NCBI RefSeq assembly: GCF_000196675.2
Contig: NC_015312.1
Coordinates: forward strand, 744,001 to 808,000
DNA from: Pseudonocardia benzenivorans CB1190
GTDB lineage: Bacteria; Actinomycetota; Actinomycetes; Mycobacteriales; Pseudonocardiaceae
Direction of reading: 5' to 3'
DNA length: 64,000 nt
Numbering within the stretch: the stretch's first letter is position 1; each line of letters starts with the position of its first letter. Shown here piece after piece: positions 15,943-24,749 of this stretch. The notes below the pieces were generated by a model, which saw nothing but the letters and a program-made list of their open reading frames with translations, did not search any database and had not been told where the DNA came from. The translations under genes were made by a program, and so were the position numbers.

Positions 15943-18162
15943 TCAGGCCGGCGGCGCGGTCCCCGCGGCGACGACGGGCCGGTCCTCGCCCTTCGGGTCC
16001 CGTCGGGCGAGGGCACCGGGCCACCAGATCGGACGGCCGATGTCCAGGGCGAGCGCGGGTACCAGGACCGACCGGACGATGAGGGTGTCGACCAGGACGC
16101 CTACGGCCACGAGGAACGCGATCTGCACGAGGAAGAGGATCGGCAGCACCGCGAGCGCCGCGAACGTCGCGGCCAGGACCACCCCGGCGGAGGTGATCAC
16201 CCCTCCGGTGACCTCCAGGCCGCGGACCACACCGTCGCGGGTGCCGACCTGCTCGGCCTCCTCCCGCACCCGGCTCATCAGGAAGATGTTGTAGTCCACG
16301 CCGAGTGCGACGAGGAAGACGAACGCGAACAACGGGACGCTCGGGTCGGCGCCCGGTAGGTCCAGCACGTGGTTGAACACGAGCGCACCGATCCCCAGCG
16401 TGGCCGCGAACGACAGCACCACCGAGGCGATGAGCAGCAACGGCGCGACGAGCGCGCGCAGGAGCAGGGCGAGCACGAGGAACACCACGACCAGCACCGC
16501 GGGCACCACGACGCGCAGGTCGCGCGCGGCGGTGTCCTGGCTGTCGAGCTGCGTCGCCGTCACCCCGCCGACCAGTGCGTCCGCGCCGGGCACGGTCGCC
16601 AGCGTCCGTCGCAGCTCGGTGACCGTCGCGACGGCGGCCTCGCTGTCCGCCGGGTCGGCGAGGATCGCCGACAGCTGCACCCGCCCGTCGACGACCTGCG
16701 GGGAGCCGCGGTCCACCGACACGATGCCGGGTACGGTCCGCGCCGTCGCGACGGTCCGCTCCTCGGCCGGGGCGGCGACGATGATGACCGCCGGCGACCC
16801 GGTGCCGCCGGGGAAGTGCCGGCTCAGCGCCTCCTGGCCCTGCACGGAGTCCACAGCGGCCTTGTCGACGAAGAAGTCCGACTGCGCGACCCCGGACGCC
16901 TGGAACTGCGGGACGAACGCGGCGAGCGCACCGAGGACGATCGCGGAGGCGATCCACAGCCGCCGGGGCCGCCTGCCGACGGCCGCGGCGATCCGGCTCC
17001 ACAGCCCGCTGGTCGACCCCGCGGTCCCGACCTTCGGACGGAAGGGCCAGAACGCCGCGCGCCCGAACAGCAGCAGGGCGGCGGGGAGGAACGTCAGCGC
17101 GGCCAGCACCGCGGCGACGATGCCGATCGCGGCCACCGGCCCGAGACCGCGGTTGGAGTTCAGGCCCGACAGCAGCAGGCACAACAGGCCCAGGATGACC
17201 GTGCCCGCGGACGCCAGCACCGGTTCGACGGTGGCGCGGTAGGCGAGGCGCATGGCCGTCCAGGTGGACTCGGTGCGGCGCAGCTCCTCGCGGTAGCGGG
17301 CGATCAGGAGCAGGGCGTAGTCCGTGGCGGCGCCGACGATGAGGATGAACAGGATCCCCTGCGTCTGCCCCGACAACGTGATCCACCCGGCGTCGGCCAT
17401 CAGGTACACCACGACGACCGCGAGGCACAGCGCGAGCCCCGCGGACAGCAGCACGAGTACCGGCAGCAGCGGGCTGCGGTAGACGATCAGCAGGATCAGC
17501 GCGACCACCCCGGCGGCGACCAGGAGCAGCAGGCCGTCGATGCCGGCGAACGCCGCGCTCAGGTCCGCGGCCAGCCCGGCTGGCCCGGTGACGTGCACGG
17601 ACAGGCCCGCGGGCAGGCCAGTCGCCAGGCTGTCACGCAGTTCGGGGACGAGCTCGTCGAGCTCACCGCGCTCGGCCCCCGGGTAGGCGACGACGAACTG
17701 TGCGGCCGCGGGGTCCGGCGCCGGGATCACCGGCGACACGTCCTGCACCCCCGGGGCCGCCGCGGCCGCGGCGGCGTGGCCGCGGATCGCGTCGAGGTCC
17801 TGTGCGGTCAGGCCGTCGGTGCGTTCGTAGACGACGACGGCCGGCAGCGGTTGGGCGCCGGTGAATTCCTGCTGCTCCTGCGCGGCGCGGGTGGACTCGG
17901 CGTCGGCGGGCAGGAAGGTGCTGCTGTCGTTGGTCTGGACCTCCGCCAGCCGCCCCTGGAAGGGGCCGCTGATGCCGCCGATGGCGAGCCACGCGAGCAG
18001 TAGCCCCGCCACGACCGCCCACCGGACCACCGAGGCCCGGCGGGACCCCGACCCGGACCCGGAGCTGCCTCGGTTCGCCGTCGGCGAGCCGGGCGACGGG
18101 TCCGCCGCCGGGCTCTCCCCCGGCGATGATCCGGGCGAAGGGTCCGAATTCAGGCGCATCAC
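15943..18162 (-). CDS. MMPL/RND-type membrane transporter
   Basis: 739 residues. After a 45-residue Ser/Gly/Pro-rich cytosolic tail comes TM1 (WAVVAGLLLAWLAIGGI), a large extracytoplasmic loop, a five-helix bundle (GIDGLLLLVAAGVVALILLIVYRSP; then ATDYALLLIARYREELRR, the MMPL signature), then the second repeat with its own loop and bundle (ALGVDYNIFLMSRVREEAEQVG). Such proteins export lipids, siderophores or drugs using proton force. Substrate unknown. It reads alone; the gene behind is separated by a hairpin. Confidence 0.9.
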   Translation of the reverse strand: MMRLNSDPSPGSSPGESPAADPSPGSPTANRGSSGSGSGSRRASVVRWAVVAGLLLAWLAIGGISGPFQGRLAEVQTNDSSTFLPADAESTRAAQEQQEFTGAQPLPAVVVYERTDGLTAQDLDAIRGHAAAAAAAPGVQDVSPVIPAPDPAAAQFVVAYPGAERGELDELVPELRDSLATGLPAGLSVHVTGPAGLAADLSAAFAGIDGLLLLVAAGVVALILLIVYRSPLLPVLVLLSAGLALCLAVVVVYLMADAGWITLSGQTQGILFILIVGAATDYALLLIARYREELRRTESTWTAMRLAYRATVEPVLASAGTVILGLLCLLLSGLNSNRGLGPVAAIGIVAAVLAALTFLPAALLLFGRAAFWPFRPKVGTAGSTSGLWSRIAAAVGRRPRRLWIASAIVLGALAAFVPQFQASGVAQSDFFVDKAAVDSVQGQEALSRHFPGGTGSPAVIIVAAPAEERTVATARTVPGIVSVDRGSPQVVDGRVQLSAILADPADSEAAVATVTELRRTLATVPGADALVGGVTATQLDSQDTAARDLRVVVPAVLVVVFLVLALLLRALVAPLLLIASVVLSFAATLGIGALVFNHVLDLPGADPSVPLFAFVFLVALGVDYNIFLMSRVREEAEQVGTRDGVVRGLEVTGGVITSAGVVLAATFAALAVLPILFLVQIAFLVAVGVLVDTLIVRSVLVPALALDIGRPIWWPGALARRDPKGEDRPVVAAGTAPPA

Positions 18163-18250
18163 CCGATGTTATCGACGCTCTGTAGAAGTCGCCTGTTCAA
18201 CGGGGGTGCGCACGCGAGGTGCGGCTCACACGCGAACTCGAGTACGCGGG

Positions 18251-19510
18251 TCATGCCCGCTCGGTGGGCGATGCGTACTCCGGGCTGGCCCCGTGCCGGG
18301 CCTCGCGGCTCGCGGATCCGCCGTACCAGTCGAGGCAGAGGACGGTGGCGTCGTCGCGCAGGGCGCCGCCGGTGATCCGCAGCACCGCCGCACCGAGCGC
18401 GTGCACGACCTCGCGCGGGTGCAGGTGGGCGGTGTCGCGCAGCGTGGCGTGGAAGTCCAGCTCCGCGGCGTGCCGTTCGAGCATCCCGTCGGTGACGAAC
18501 ACGATCCGGTCCCCGGGTTCGAGCGGGAGCGGCTGCACCCGGAACGGCCTACCCGGCTCGAGACCGAACGGGATGTCGACGGCCAGCTCGACCTCCTCGA
18601 CCCGGCCCCCGCGCAGCCGCAGGGGTCTCGGATGGCCGGCGTTGACGATGGCGGCGGTCCTGCGGCCCAGGTCGATCCGCACGACCTGACCGGTGACGAA
18701 CCAGCCGGCCGAGGAGTACGCCGCGAGATCGTCGTTCGCGCGGACGACCTGGGAGGCCAGGTCCATCCCGGCGCGCCGCGCGTTGCGCAGGGCACCGACG
18801 AGCACGGTGGCGAGCATCGCCGCCTGCACGTCGTGGCCCGCGGCGTCGGTGATCGACAGGTGCAGGGTCCCGCGATCGAACGCGTAGTCGAAGGTGTCAC
18901 CACCCACCGTGCTCGCGGGTTCGAGCCAGCCGGCGAGGGTGAACTGCCCCGCCTCGCAGGTGAAGGCGGCCGGCAGGAGCCGTCGCTGGATCTCGGCGGA
19001 CAACGACACGGGCGTGGTGCGTTGGCCCCACTCGAACAGGTCGGTGTAGCGCCGGTTGACGACGATCACGTGGCCGAGGAGGTGCCCGATCCCCGCGATG
19101 TCGGCCACCTGTCGCGGCGTCGGCGGGGCAGGCAGCACGAGGTCCATCGCGCCGATGACATCTCCGCGCACCGTCACCGGAGCCGTGACGCGCGCGCCGT
19201 CGCCGACCTCGCGGACGGCGACCTGCTGGGTGCGCAGCACCTCCTCGTACACCGTCCCGGGCAGCGGCACCGACTCCGCGTTCTCGGTGTCGTGCGTGCG
19301 CTCGCCGCGGGCGGGTGTCCGTCCGAGCCGGACGAGCATCCGGCCGCTGTAGTCCACGATCAGGAGTCCGACCTCGCGCGCGCCGAGCAGCGCCGCGAGC
19401 TCGTCGGCCGCGACGTCGATCGCGTCGACGGGTGCAGCCGTCTCGACGCGCTCCAGCAGCGTCTGCATGTCCGTGACCTGGACGCTCCCGTCGGGCATGG
19501 CCGTGAGCAT
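18251..19510 (-). CDS. GAF-SpoIIE (PP2C-type) serine phosphatase
   Basis: 419 residues. A GAF-like sensor domain lies at about 30-165 (VGLLIVDYSGRML; VRGDVIGAMDLVLP), and an RsbU/SpoIIE phosphatase domain at about 180-400 with the metal-binding motifs STVGGDTFDYAF, LSITDAAGHDVQAAM, NAGHPRPL, FVTDGMLERH and DDATVLCLDW. These enzymes dephosphorylate anti-sigma-factor antagonists in partner-switching control, here perhaps linking redox sensing to stress transcription. Its start (ATG 19510, alternative ATG 19498) is divergent from the first universal stress gene with a DosR-like box between them. Confidence 0.88.
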   Translation of the reverse strand: MLTAMPDGSVQVTDMQTLLERVETAAPVDAIDVAADELAALLGAREVGLLIVDYSGRMLVRLGRTPARGERTHDTENAESVPLPGTVYEEVLRTQQVAVREVGDGARVTAPVTVRGDVIGAMDLVLPAPPTPRQVADIAGIGHLLGHVIVVNRRYTDLFEWGQRTTPVSLSAEIQRRLLPAAFTCEAGQFTLAGWLEPASTVGGDTFDYAFDRGTLHLSITDAAGHDVQAAMLATVLVGALRNARRAGMDLASQVVRANDDLAAYSSAGWFVTGQVVRIDLGRRTAAIVNAGHPRPLRLRGGRVEEVELAVDIPFGLEPGRPFRVQPLPLEPGDRIVFVTDGMLERHAAELDFHATLRDTAHLHPREVVHALGAAVLRITGGALRDDATVLCLDWYGGSASREARHGASPEYASPTERA

Positions 19511-19565
19511 ATGAGGGCCGAGCGGCGTCGTCCGCCGTCGTGCGAACCACGATCGTGGCAGGTGG

Positions 19566-19579
19566 GGGACCTTGGTCCC
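19566..19579. promoter_or_regulatory. DosR-like box A (GGGACCTTGGTCCC)
   Basis: Perfect 14-bp dyad matching the core of the mycobacterial DosR box (GGGACT-WW-AGTCCC pattern). 88 bp before the USP start at 19668 and 55 bp before the phosphatase start at 19510. Identical, in reverse complement, to box J before the DosR-like gene. Confidence 0.8.
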
Positions 19580-19667
19580 GGAACCGCCCGACGACGGCCT
19601 CTGTGCCTGCGGGCGGGTCGCGAGGACGCTGGAAGGACCGGAGCAGGCGTCGAGGAGGAGTTGTCGA

Positions 19668-20552
19668 ATGTCCAGCGCGCCCCGTCCCCTCCCCGTCGTC
19701 GTCGGTGTCGACGAGTCCGCGTCCGCGCGCGACGCCCTGCACTGGGCGGCCGAGCTCGCGGCGGCGATCGGGGCACCGCTCGTGCTGCTGCACGCGCAGC
19801 TCCACGGCTCGGCGGACCTGGCATCCGCGCCGCTCCCGCCCTACATGCGAGAACTGGTCGCGGACGCCGAGCGCTGCGGCGTGGCGCGGGCGTCGGTGGA
19901 GATCGTCCACGGCAACACCGTCGACCTGCTGCACACGCGCGCGCGCCACGCCCGCCTGCTCGTCGTGGGGAGCTACGGCGACGGTGCCTGGTCGGGAACG
20001 CTGGTGGGGCACATCGCGCTCGGCCTCGCGGGGCGGGTGGGCTGCCCGGTCGCCGTGGTCCGGGGCACGTCGCCGGGAGTCCCGCCCGCGCGTGGCGGCC
20101 CGGTCGTCGCGGCGCTCGAGGATCTCGGGACCGGGCCGGGCGTCCTCGACACCGCACTGCTGCTCGCCCGGGCGTCCGGGGCGTCGGTCCTCGTCGTGCA
20201 CTGCGCACCCGGCCCGACGTCGTCGGGAACGAGCTCGGCGGACGACGACGCGGCTCGACGGCTCGTGGACCGTGGTGTTCAGTGGATCACCGACCAGGCC
20301 CCCGAGGTCGCGGTGGCCGGTGAGGTGGTCGAGGACGGGGCCGGGCAGGGACTGGTGGACCTCGCGACGGCGGCGCGGGTGATCGTGGTGGGGCATCATC
20401 TGCAACCGGTGTCGACGCGGTCGACGATGCGCAGGCTCGTCGAGTTCGCGCCGTGCCCGATCGTCGCCGTTCCGGCGCAGCCGGCCGTGCACGCGGCGGT
20501 CGATTCCGACCGGGCGCCGGCCGACGTGGCGTCGGCGCCGCCGACGCGGTGA
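19668..20552 (+). CDS. Universal stress protein, tandem UspA
   Basis: 294 residues. First UspA domain is canonical: VVVGVDESASARDALHWAAELAAA split at VGVDES, ending in the nucleotide-binding run VGSYGDGAWSGTLVGH. The second (from about 140) is degenerate: PVVAALEDL replaces the VGVDGS strand and the binding loop reads VGHHLQPVSTRSTMR. ATG 19668 follows GAGGAGGAG. Cytosolic; family members bind ATP and act in stress and dormancy. Preceded by DosR-like box A. The stop overlaps the next gene (GTGA). Confidence 0.88.
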   Translation: MSSAPRPLPVVVGVDESASARDALHWAAELAAAIGAPLVLLHAQLHGSADLASAPLPPYMRELVADAERCGVARASVEIVHGNTVDLLHTRARHARLLVVGSYGDGAWSGTLVGHIALGLAGRVGCPVAVVRGTSPGVPPARGGPVVAALEDLGTGPGVLDTALLLARASGASVLVVHCAPGPTSSGTSSADDDAARRLVDRGVQWITDQAPEVAVAGEVVEDGAGQGLVDLATAARVIVVGHHLQPVSTRSTMRRLVEFAPCPIVAVPAQPAVHAAVDSDRAPADVASAPPTR

Positions 20553-20902
20553 CCCCGTCGCCCGACCGGCGTGACCCGGCCGTCGGGTCCGCCCGGTCGC
20601 GCCGGGACAGGCGTGCCGCAGCGCGGGAGAGCACGACGCACCCCTCCGAGGTCCGCGCCGAGGACGGCGTAGAGGTCGGCGCCGAGGACGGCGCCGAGGA
20701 CGACGACTGTGTGACCGCCGCGGTCGCGCGGCTCGCCGGTGAGTTCGCCGGCCGGGTCGACCGCGGGACGGTCCGGCGCACCGTCGTGAGCTGCCGGGCC
20801 GACCTCGACGCGGCGCCGCCGCCCGCGCTGCCCGAGCTCGTGGAACGGTTGGCCCGGCAGCGGTTGTTGCAGCTCGCGGGCCGGGCGTCCGAGTCGGGGT
20901 GA
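20549..20902 (+). CDS. Small acidic protein with three-helix-bundle dimerisation-like domain
   Basis: 117 residues, GTG at 20549 overlapping the stop of the universal stress gene (GTGA). The N-terminal 30 residues are Arg/Ser-rich; residues 33-52 are an acidic repeat (EDGVEVGAEDGAEDDD). The last 65 residues (VARLAGEFAGRVDRGTV; VVSCRADLDAAPPPALPELV; RLARQRLLQLA) resemble the short helical domain found in small actinobacterial proteins annotated as three-helix bundle dimerisation proteins. Role unknown; coupling to a stress protein suggests the same regulon. Confidence 0.6.
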   Translation: MTPSPDRRDPAVGSARSRRDRRAAARESTTHPSEVRAEDGVEVGAEDGAEDDDCVTAAVARLAGEFAGRVDRGTVRRTVVSCRADLDAAPPPALPELVERLARQRLLQLAGRASESG

Positions 20903-20937
20903 CGCGGACGTGACGCGGACGAGGCGCTGTCGGCGTC

Positions 20938-20951
20938 GGGACGAAAGGCCC
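20938..20951 (+). promoter_or_regulatory. DosR-like box B (GGGACGAAAGGCCC)
   Basis: One mismatch in the right half (GGCCC for GTCCC). 78 bp before the ATG at 21030. Confidence 0.6.
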
Positions 20952-21029
20952 CGTCCGGCGGGCCGATGCGCCGCAGTCGGCCGGCGGGCCCGTTTGTCAG
21001 GCTCGGCGGAGACCATCCGGGAGGTAGCA

Positions 21030-21959
21030 ATGGCCGGTTCCGAGGCGTCGCCGCACGGTGAACGATCGGTGGTGGTGGGCGTCGACGGCTCCCGCCACTG
21101 CCTCGACGCGGCCGTCTGGGCCGCGCGCGAGGCGGATCGGCGCGGCCTCCGACTGCGGCTGGTCGAGGTCGTGGAGTGGCAGGGCGTCGTGGCGGGTCAT
21201 CCGGAGGCGGTCCGGGCCGCCGCCCAGGTCCGGTCCGAGCTGCGTTCGATCGCCCGCCGCGACGTCGACCGGACCGCGGCCCACGTCGACGCGCTGCTCC
21301 CCGACATGCCCGTGTCGGCGGAGGTCTGCGACGGCGTGCCCGTCGACGTGCTCGGCGAGGCGTCCGAGCACGCCGCGCTGCTCGCGATCGGACGGCCCGT
21401 CGGCGGGTGGGGCGGGACGCTGCTGGGGGTCGCGCTGGCCGGCCGGTCGGCGTGCCCGCTCGTCTTCGTCAACGAACTGCCCGACGCCGGGCCCGACGAC
21501 CCGGTCGTGGTCGGGGTCGACGGTTCGCCGGACTCCGACGCGGCGCTCGAGGTCGCGTTCGCCGAGGCGCGCGACCGCAACGTGTACCTGCGGGTGCTGC
21601 ACGCCTGGAGCGACGTCCCCCTGGACGCCTGTGCCGATCCGGCCGTCGAGTTCGGCGACTTCGCCTCGGGCGTGCGGGCGTCGGTGTACGAGCGGGTCGC
21701 GCCGTACGCCCGGCGCCACCCCGACGTCGAGGTCCGGCACAGCACCACCCGCGACCATCCCGAGCGGGCGCTGCGCGAGCTCTCCGCGAACGCCCACCTC
21801 GTCGTGATCGGCGCCGGCGGCCGCTCCGGGGGGCTCGGGCTCGGGCAGGTGAGCCGGCGCATCGTGACGACGGCCCGGTGCCCGGTGATGGTCGTCGGGC
21901 CGCGCATGCGCGCGGGTGCGACCGCGCCGGCACCGGAGGACGTCCGCGTGGCGGACTGA
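21030..21959 (+). CDS. Universal stress protein, tandem UspA
   Basis: 309 residues, two UspA domains: [20 protein letters not shown] at the N-terminus and [20 protein letters not shown] near 158. The nucleotide-binding loop of domain 1 is altered (IGRPVGGWGGTLLGVALAG) while domain 2 keeps IGAGGRSGGLGLGQVS. ATG follows GGGAGGT (21019-21025). Own promoter expected from box B at -78. Likely ATP-binding cytosolic stress protein of the dormancy block. Confidence 0.88.
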   Translation: MAGSEASPHGERSVVVGVDGSRHCLDAAVWAAREADRRGLRLRLVEVVEWQGVVAGHPEAVRAAAQVRSELRSIARRDVDRTAAHVDALLPDMPVSAEVCDGVPVDVLGEASEHAALLAIGRPVGGWGGTLLGVALAGRSACPLVFVNELPDAGPDDPVVVGVDGSPDSDAALEVAFAEARDRNVYLRVLHAWSDVPLDACADPAVEFGDFASGVRASVYERVAPYARRHPDVEVRHSTTRDHPERALRELSANAHLVVIGAGGRSGGLGLGQVSRRIVTTARCPVMVVGPRMRAGATAPAPEDVRVAD

Positions 21960-22031
21960 GCGGGCCCCGGGCGACGGGCCGTAGGACCCGCTCCGGTCCC
22001 GGGGAAACCGAGTCCGGAGGCCCGTCGGCTC

Positions 22032-22045
22032 GGGCCTTTCGTCGG
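22032..22045 (+). promoter_or_regulatory. DosR-like box C (GGGCCTTTCGTCGG)
   Basis: Degenerate dyad, 83 bp before the CBS-protein ATG; close to box H (GGGACCTTCGTCGG on the minus strand). Confidence 0.5.
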
Positions 22046-22128
22046 CAGCCGCGGCGTTCGTCGCCGACCTAACGTCGAACCCAGGGGCCCCGGATCGGGC
22101 CGGGTCCGGTGCTCGGAGGAGGAGAGTC

Positions 22129-22743
22129 ATGCGTGTCCGTGAGGTGATGTCGGCACCCGCCGTGGTCGTCGCGTGCGACACCACCGTCAAGGAGGCGGCG
22201 CGGTTGCTGGACGAACACGGCTTCACCGCGTTGCCCGTCGTCGACGCCGCCGGACGGCTGGCCGGCATCGTCGGCGAGGCCGACGTCCTGGCCGACCGGC
22301 TCCCACCGGATCCCCGGCTGCCGGTCCCGGCCCGCCCCACGCGCACGATCGGCCGCCTCGTCGAGGACGTCATGCGGCGCGACGTGCTCACGGCCTCCCC
22401 GCGCGACGGCGCGAGCGACATGCTCGTCGTGATGCGCGAAGGGGGTCTGCGCTCGATCCCGGTCGTCGACGACGACGTCGTCGTCGGGGTCGTGACCTGG
22501 CGGGACCTCGTCCACGCGCTCGCCCGGCCGGACACCGAGATCGCAGCGGACGCCCACCGCCGGCTCGCGCTGCGGTTCGGGGACCGCTGGACGGTTCAGG
22601 TGGACGACGGGGACGTCCTGCTCACCTCGGACCGGCCCGCCGACGTGCCGGACCGCAGCCTCGCGATCCGGATCGCGGAGTCGGTGATCGGGACCACCCG
22701 CTGCAGGATCGCGGGCGACGTGCCGATGGCCGCCGCCACCTGA
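22129..22743 (+). CDS. CBS-domain pair protein with BON-like C-terminus
   Basis: 204 residues. CBS 1 at about 1-60 (VREVMSAPAVVVACDTTVKE; HGFTALPVVDAAGRLAGIVGEADVL) and CBS 2 at about 75-132 (VEDVMRRDVLTASP; GLRSIPVVDDDVVVGVVTWRDL), then a BON-like tail. The paired CBS module binds adenine nucleotides. It resembles hypoxic response protein 1 (Rv2626c) of the mycobacterial DosR regulon, though that protein lacks the tail. ATG follows GGAGGAG. Confidence 0.85.
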   Translation: MRVREVMSAPAVVVACDTTVKEAARLLDEHGFTALPVVDAAGRLAGIVGEADVLADRLPPDPRLPVPARPTRTIGRLVEDVMRRDVLTASPRDGASDMLVVMREGGLRSIPVVDDDVVVGVVTWRDLVHALARPDTEIAADAHRRLALRFGDRWTVQVDDGDVLLTSDRPADVPDRSLAIRIAESVIGTTRCRIAGDVPMAAAT

Positions 22744-22760
22744 GCGGCCCCGACCCTGAC

Positions 22761-22794
22761 GACGCCCGTGGCCCTTGCGAGGGCCACGGGCGTC
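22761..22794. terminator. Perfect 15-bp stem bidirectional terminator
   Basis: GACGCCCGTGGCCCT (22761-22775), loop TGCG, AGGGCCACGGGCGTC (22780-22794). Lies between the convergent CBS and universal stress genes. Confidence 0.75.
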
Positions 22795-22855
22795 GAGCAT
22801 TCGGGGCGCGCCCGGTGCGACGACGTGTGCCGGACCCGCCGCCGGGCGGGCCGTG

Positions 22856-23707
22856 TCAGGAGTCGGCGCGGCCCGCCGGGTCGTCCGCGGCGACGCCCGC
22901 GTCGTGCAGGCCCGCGTGGGGTGCGACGACGACCGGGCACGCGCTGTTCCAGACGAGCACCCGGCTGGTCGAGCCCAGCAGCACCCGGGCGACACGATGG
23001 TGCCCCCGGCTCCCGACCACCAGCATCCGCGCCCCCGCCGAGCGCGCGGCGAGGACGTCGGCCGCCGATCCCCTCACCCCCTCGATCTGGACGCCGACCT
23101 GCGGGAACCGTTTCGCCCACCGGTCGACCTCGTCGACCAGCTCGGTGGGGGGAAGGCCGTGCCGGTGCCCGTCGGCGTGGACGACCGTCAGCGGGTCGCC
23201 GTGCGCGTCGGCCTCGGCGAACGCGAGGGCGAGCGCGCCGGCGTCGGCGGCCGGGGAACCGATCCCGGCCAGGACACCGGCACCCCCGATCGCGTCGCTG
23301 CGCCGGATCACCGCGACCGGGCACGTGGCATGGCCGAGCACGTCCAGCGTCACCGAGCCGAGGACGGCGTCGGCGACGGTCTCGGAGACCAGGCCGGCGA
23401 CGAGGAGGCGGGCGCCCTCGGCCTCGTCGATCAACCCCGGCAGGGCGTGCTCGGTGCTGAGGCGGGTGCGGACCGGGAGTCCCCGACGCTCGTGCTCCGC
23501 GACCGACTTGGCGCGACCGAGGATCCCGTTCGCCCGGCGGATGCCGTGTTCGTCCACCGCGTACGGGGCGGCGTGGACGATCGTGAGCGACCCGTCGTGG
23601 GCAGCGGCCTCCTCGGCGGCCCAGGCGACCGCGTGCAGCGCGGTCGACGTGCCGTCCACCCCGACGGCGACGTCGGTTCCGCGATCGGATGCGTGCTGCT
23701 GGCTCAT
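22856..23707 (-). CDS. Universal stress protein, tandem UspA
   Basis: 283 residues with two UspA domains: VAVGVDGTSTALHAVAWAAE from residue 12 and a second from about 150 whose first strand reads VLAGIGSPAADAGALALAFA. Domain 2 retains the nucleotide loop VVGSRGHHRVARVLLGSTS; domain 1's is weak (VAGLVSETVADAVLGSVT). ATG 23707 follows AGGGAG. A half DosR-like box lies about 100 bp upstream. Confidence 0.87.
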   Translation of the reverse strand: MSQQHASDRGTDVAVGVDGTSTALHAVAWAAEEAAAHDGSLTIVHAAPYAVDEHGIRRANGILGRAKSVAEHERRGLPVRTRLSTEHALPGLIDEAEGARLLVAGLVSETVADAVLGSVTLDVLGHATCPVAVIRRSDAIGGAGVLAGIGSPAADAGALALAFAEADAHGDPLTVVHADGHRHGLPPTELVDEVDRWAKRFPQVGVQIEGVRGSAADVLAARSAGARMLVVGSRGHHRVARVLLGSTSRVLVWNSACPVVVAPHAGLHDAGVAADDPAGRADS

Positions 23708-23803
23708 GGCTGCTCCCTGGGTGCCGGGCCCGGCGGCGTCGACCGATCCGCGGCGCTCGTCGATGTGCGACCGACGGTGCGCCCAGACGGTGGCACGGCG
23801 CCC

Positions 23804-23817
23804 GAGGCGAAGGTCCC
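23804..23817 (-). promoter_or_regulatory. DosR-like half box D
   Basis: Minus strand GGGACCTTCGCCTC: intact left half and centre, weak right half. 96 bp before the start at 23707. Confidence 0.4.
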
Positions 23818-23924
23818 GGGTGGCCGGTCCCGTCGACTCGGGCCCGGCGGGCGTGCGGCGGGTGTGGGGCCCGTCCCGGCGCGCGTCGGCAGGCCGTCGG
23901 TGCGGGACGCGGGACGGCGGGTGC

Positions 23925-24470
23925 TCAGCCCGACGTGACGGTCCCGCCGTCGGTACGGCCGCGGGCGGGGGCGAACCGGGCGCCGAGCTCCTCGCCCCAC
24001 CGCCGGGCGCGGTCCAGCTCGTCGTCGAGCAGCGGCCCGGGGACGCCGTCGACCCAGAACGTCGTCGGGGAGCCGAGCATCCGGAACCCGAGACGCCGGA
24101 GCCGCGCCGCGGCCCGGTGCGCGGCCGAGCCCGGGACGCGCGGGCGCCGGACCCGCGTGTCGAACGTGGCGGCGGCCGTTCCCCGGGCCGGTGCGAGGCC
24201 CTCGATCCATTCGCGGATGCCGATCGCGTCGGCGTCGTAGTCGCGACCGGCCTGCTCCGCGCCGTCGCGGCGGGTCGTCGGTCGGCTCATGCCGAGCGCG
24301 TGGGTAGGGCCCCCGACGACCAGGAGGTCGAGGTCGTCCGGCAGCGTCGCCGGTGCCGCCGTGACCTCGACGAGGGTGGCGGGCAGCGCCCCCGTGAGAC
24401 CGCGGGCGACCGCCTCCGCGACCTGCCGGGTGTTGCCGAACACGGATTCGTAGACCACGAGCGCCTGCAC
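23925..24470 (-). CDS. Flavodoxin-domain protein
   Basis: 181 residues. The FMN phosphate loop is at the N-terminus (VVYESVFGNTRQVAEAVARG, matching the T/S-x-T/G-N-T pattern), followed by DLDLLVVGGPTHALGMSRP, the ring-binding loop. The C-terminal half is longer than in a minimal flavodoxin (TFDTRVRRPR; AARLRRLGFRML). GTG 24470 follows GAGGAGG. Likely cytosolic electron carrier or FMN-dependent reductase, suited to low-oxygen redox metabolism; perfect DosR-like box E lies upstream. Confidence 0.85.
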   Translation of the reverse strand: MQALVVYESVFGNTRQVAEAVARGLTGALPATLVEVTAAPATLPDDLDLLVVGGPTHALGMSRPTTRRDGAEQAGRDYDADAIGIREWIEGLAPARGTAAATFDTRVRRPRVPGSAAHRAAARLRRLGFRMLGSPTTFWVDGVPGPLLDDELDRARRWGEELGARFAPARGRTDGGTVTSG

Positions 24471-24579
24471 GGCTGTCGCCTCCTCGGCTCGTCGGCCGGG
24501 CGGGTCCCGGCCGGACGAGGGACACCGACGATGCTGCGCGACGGCGACATCTGCCACGGCCGCCCGGCCCGCCACCGGC

Positions 24580-24593
24580 GGGACCAGCGTCCC
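24580..24593 (-). promoter_or_regulatory. DosR-like box E (GGGACCAGCGTCCC)
   Basis: Both half sites perfect, with centre CAGC. 109 bp before the flavodoxin start; also on the upstream side of the divergent Rv1733c-like gene. Confidence 0.7.
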
Positions 24594-24634
24594 GGGTCCC
24601 CGGTGGACGAACCGGGACCTCCGGGAGCCGGTGA

Positions 24635-24648
24635 CGGACCGTTGGCCC
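24635..24648 (+). promoter_or_regulatory. DosR-like box F (CGGACCGTTGGCCC)
   Basis: Degenerate, one mismatch per half. 101 bp before the ATG at 24750. Confidence 0.45.
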
Positions 24649-24749
24649 TAGGCCGGGGGCGTACCGATGCGGTGTGCTCGCCGGTGAACCGTCCGCGGCC
24701 GCCGGGGGAGCCGGGCTCAGCGGTCGCCGAGAGCCCTCGGGAGGACGTC

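Noticed and set aside
14828..17428. A single long minus-strand open frame over the deaminase and MMPL genes
   Set aside because: Only the last 340 residues are protein-like; the front part is an Arg/Gly-rich frame shadowing the MMPL gene, and the deaminase has its own GTG with a ribosome site at 15850.
23818..23934. Other GGTCCC and GGGCCC runs between the stress gene and the flavodoxin
   Set aside because: They lack the 4-base spacing to a matching half, and such runs are expected by chance at this GC content.
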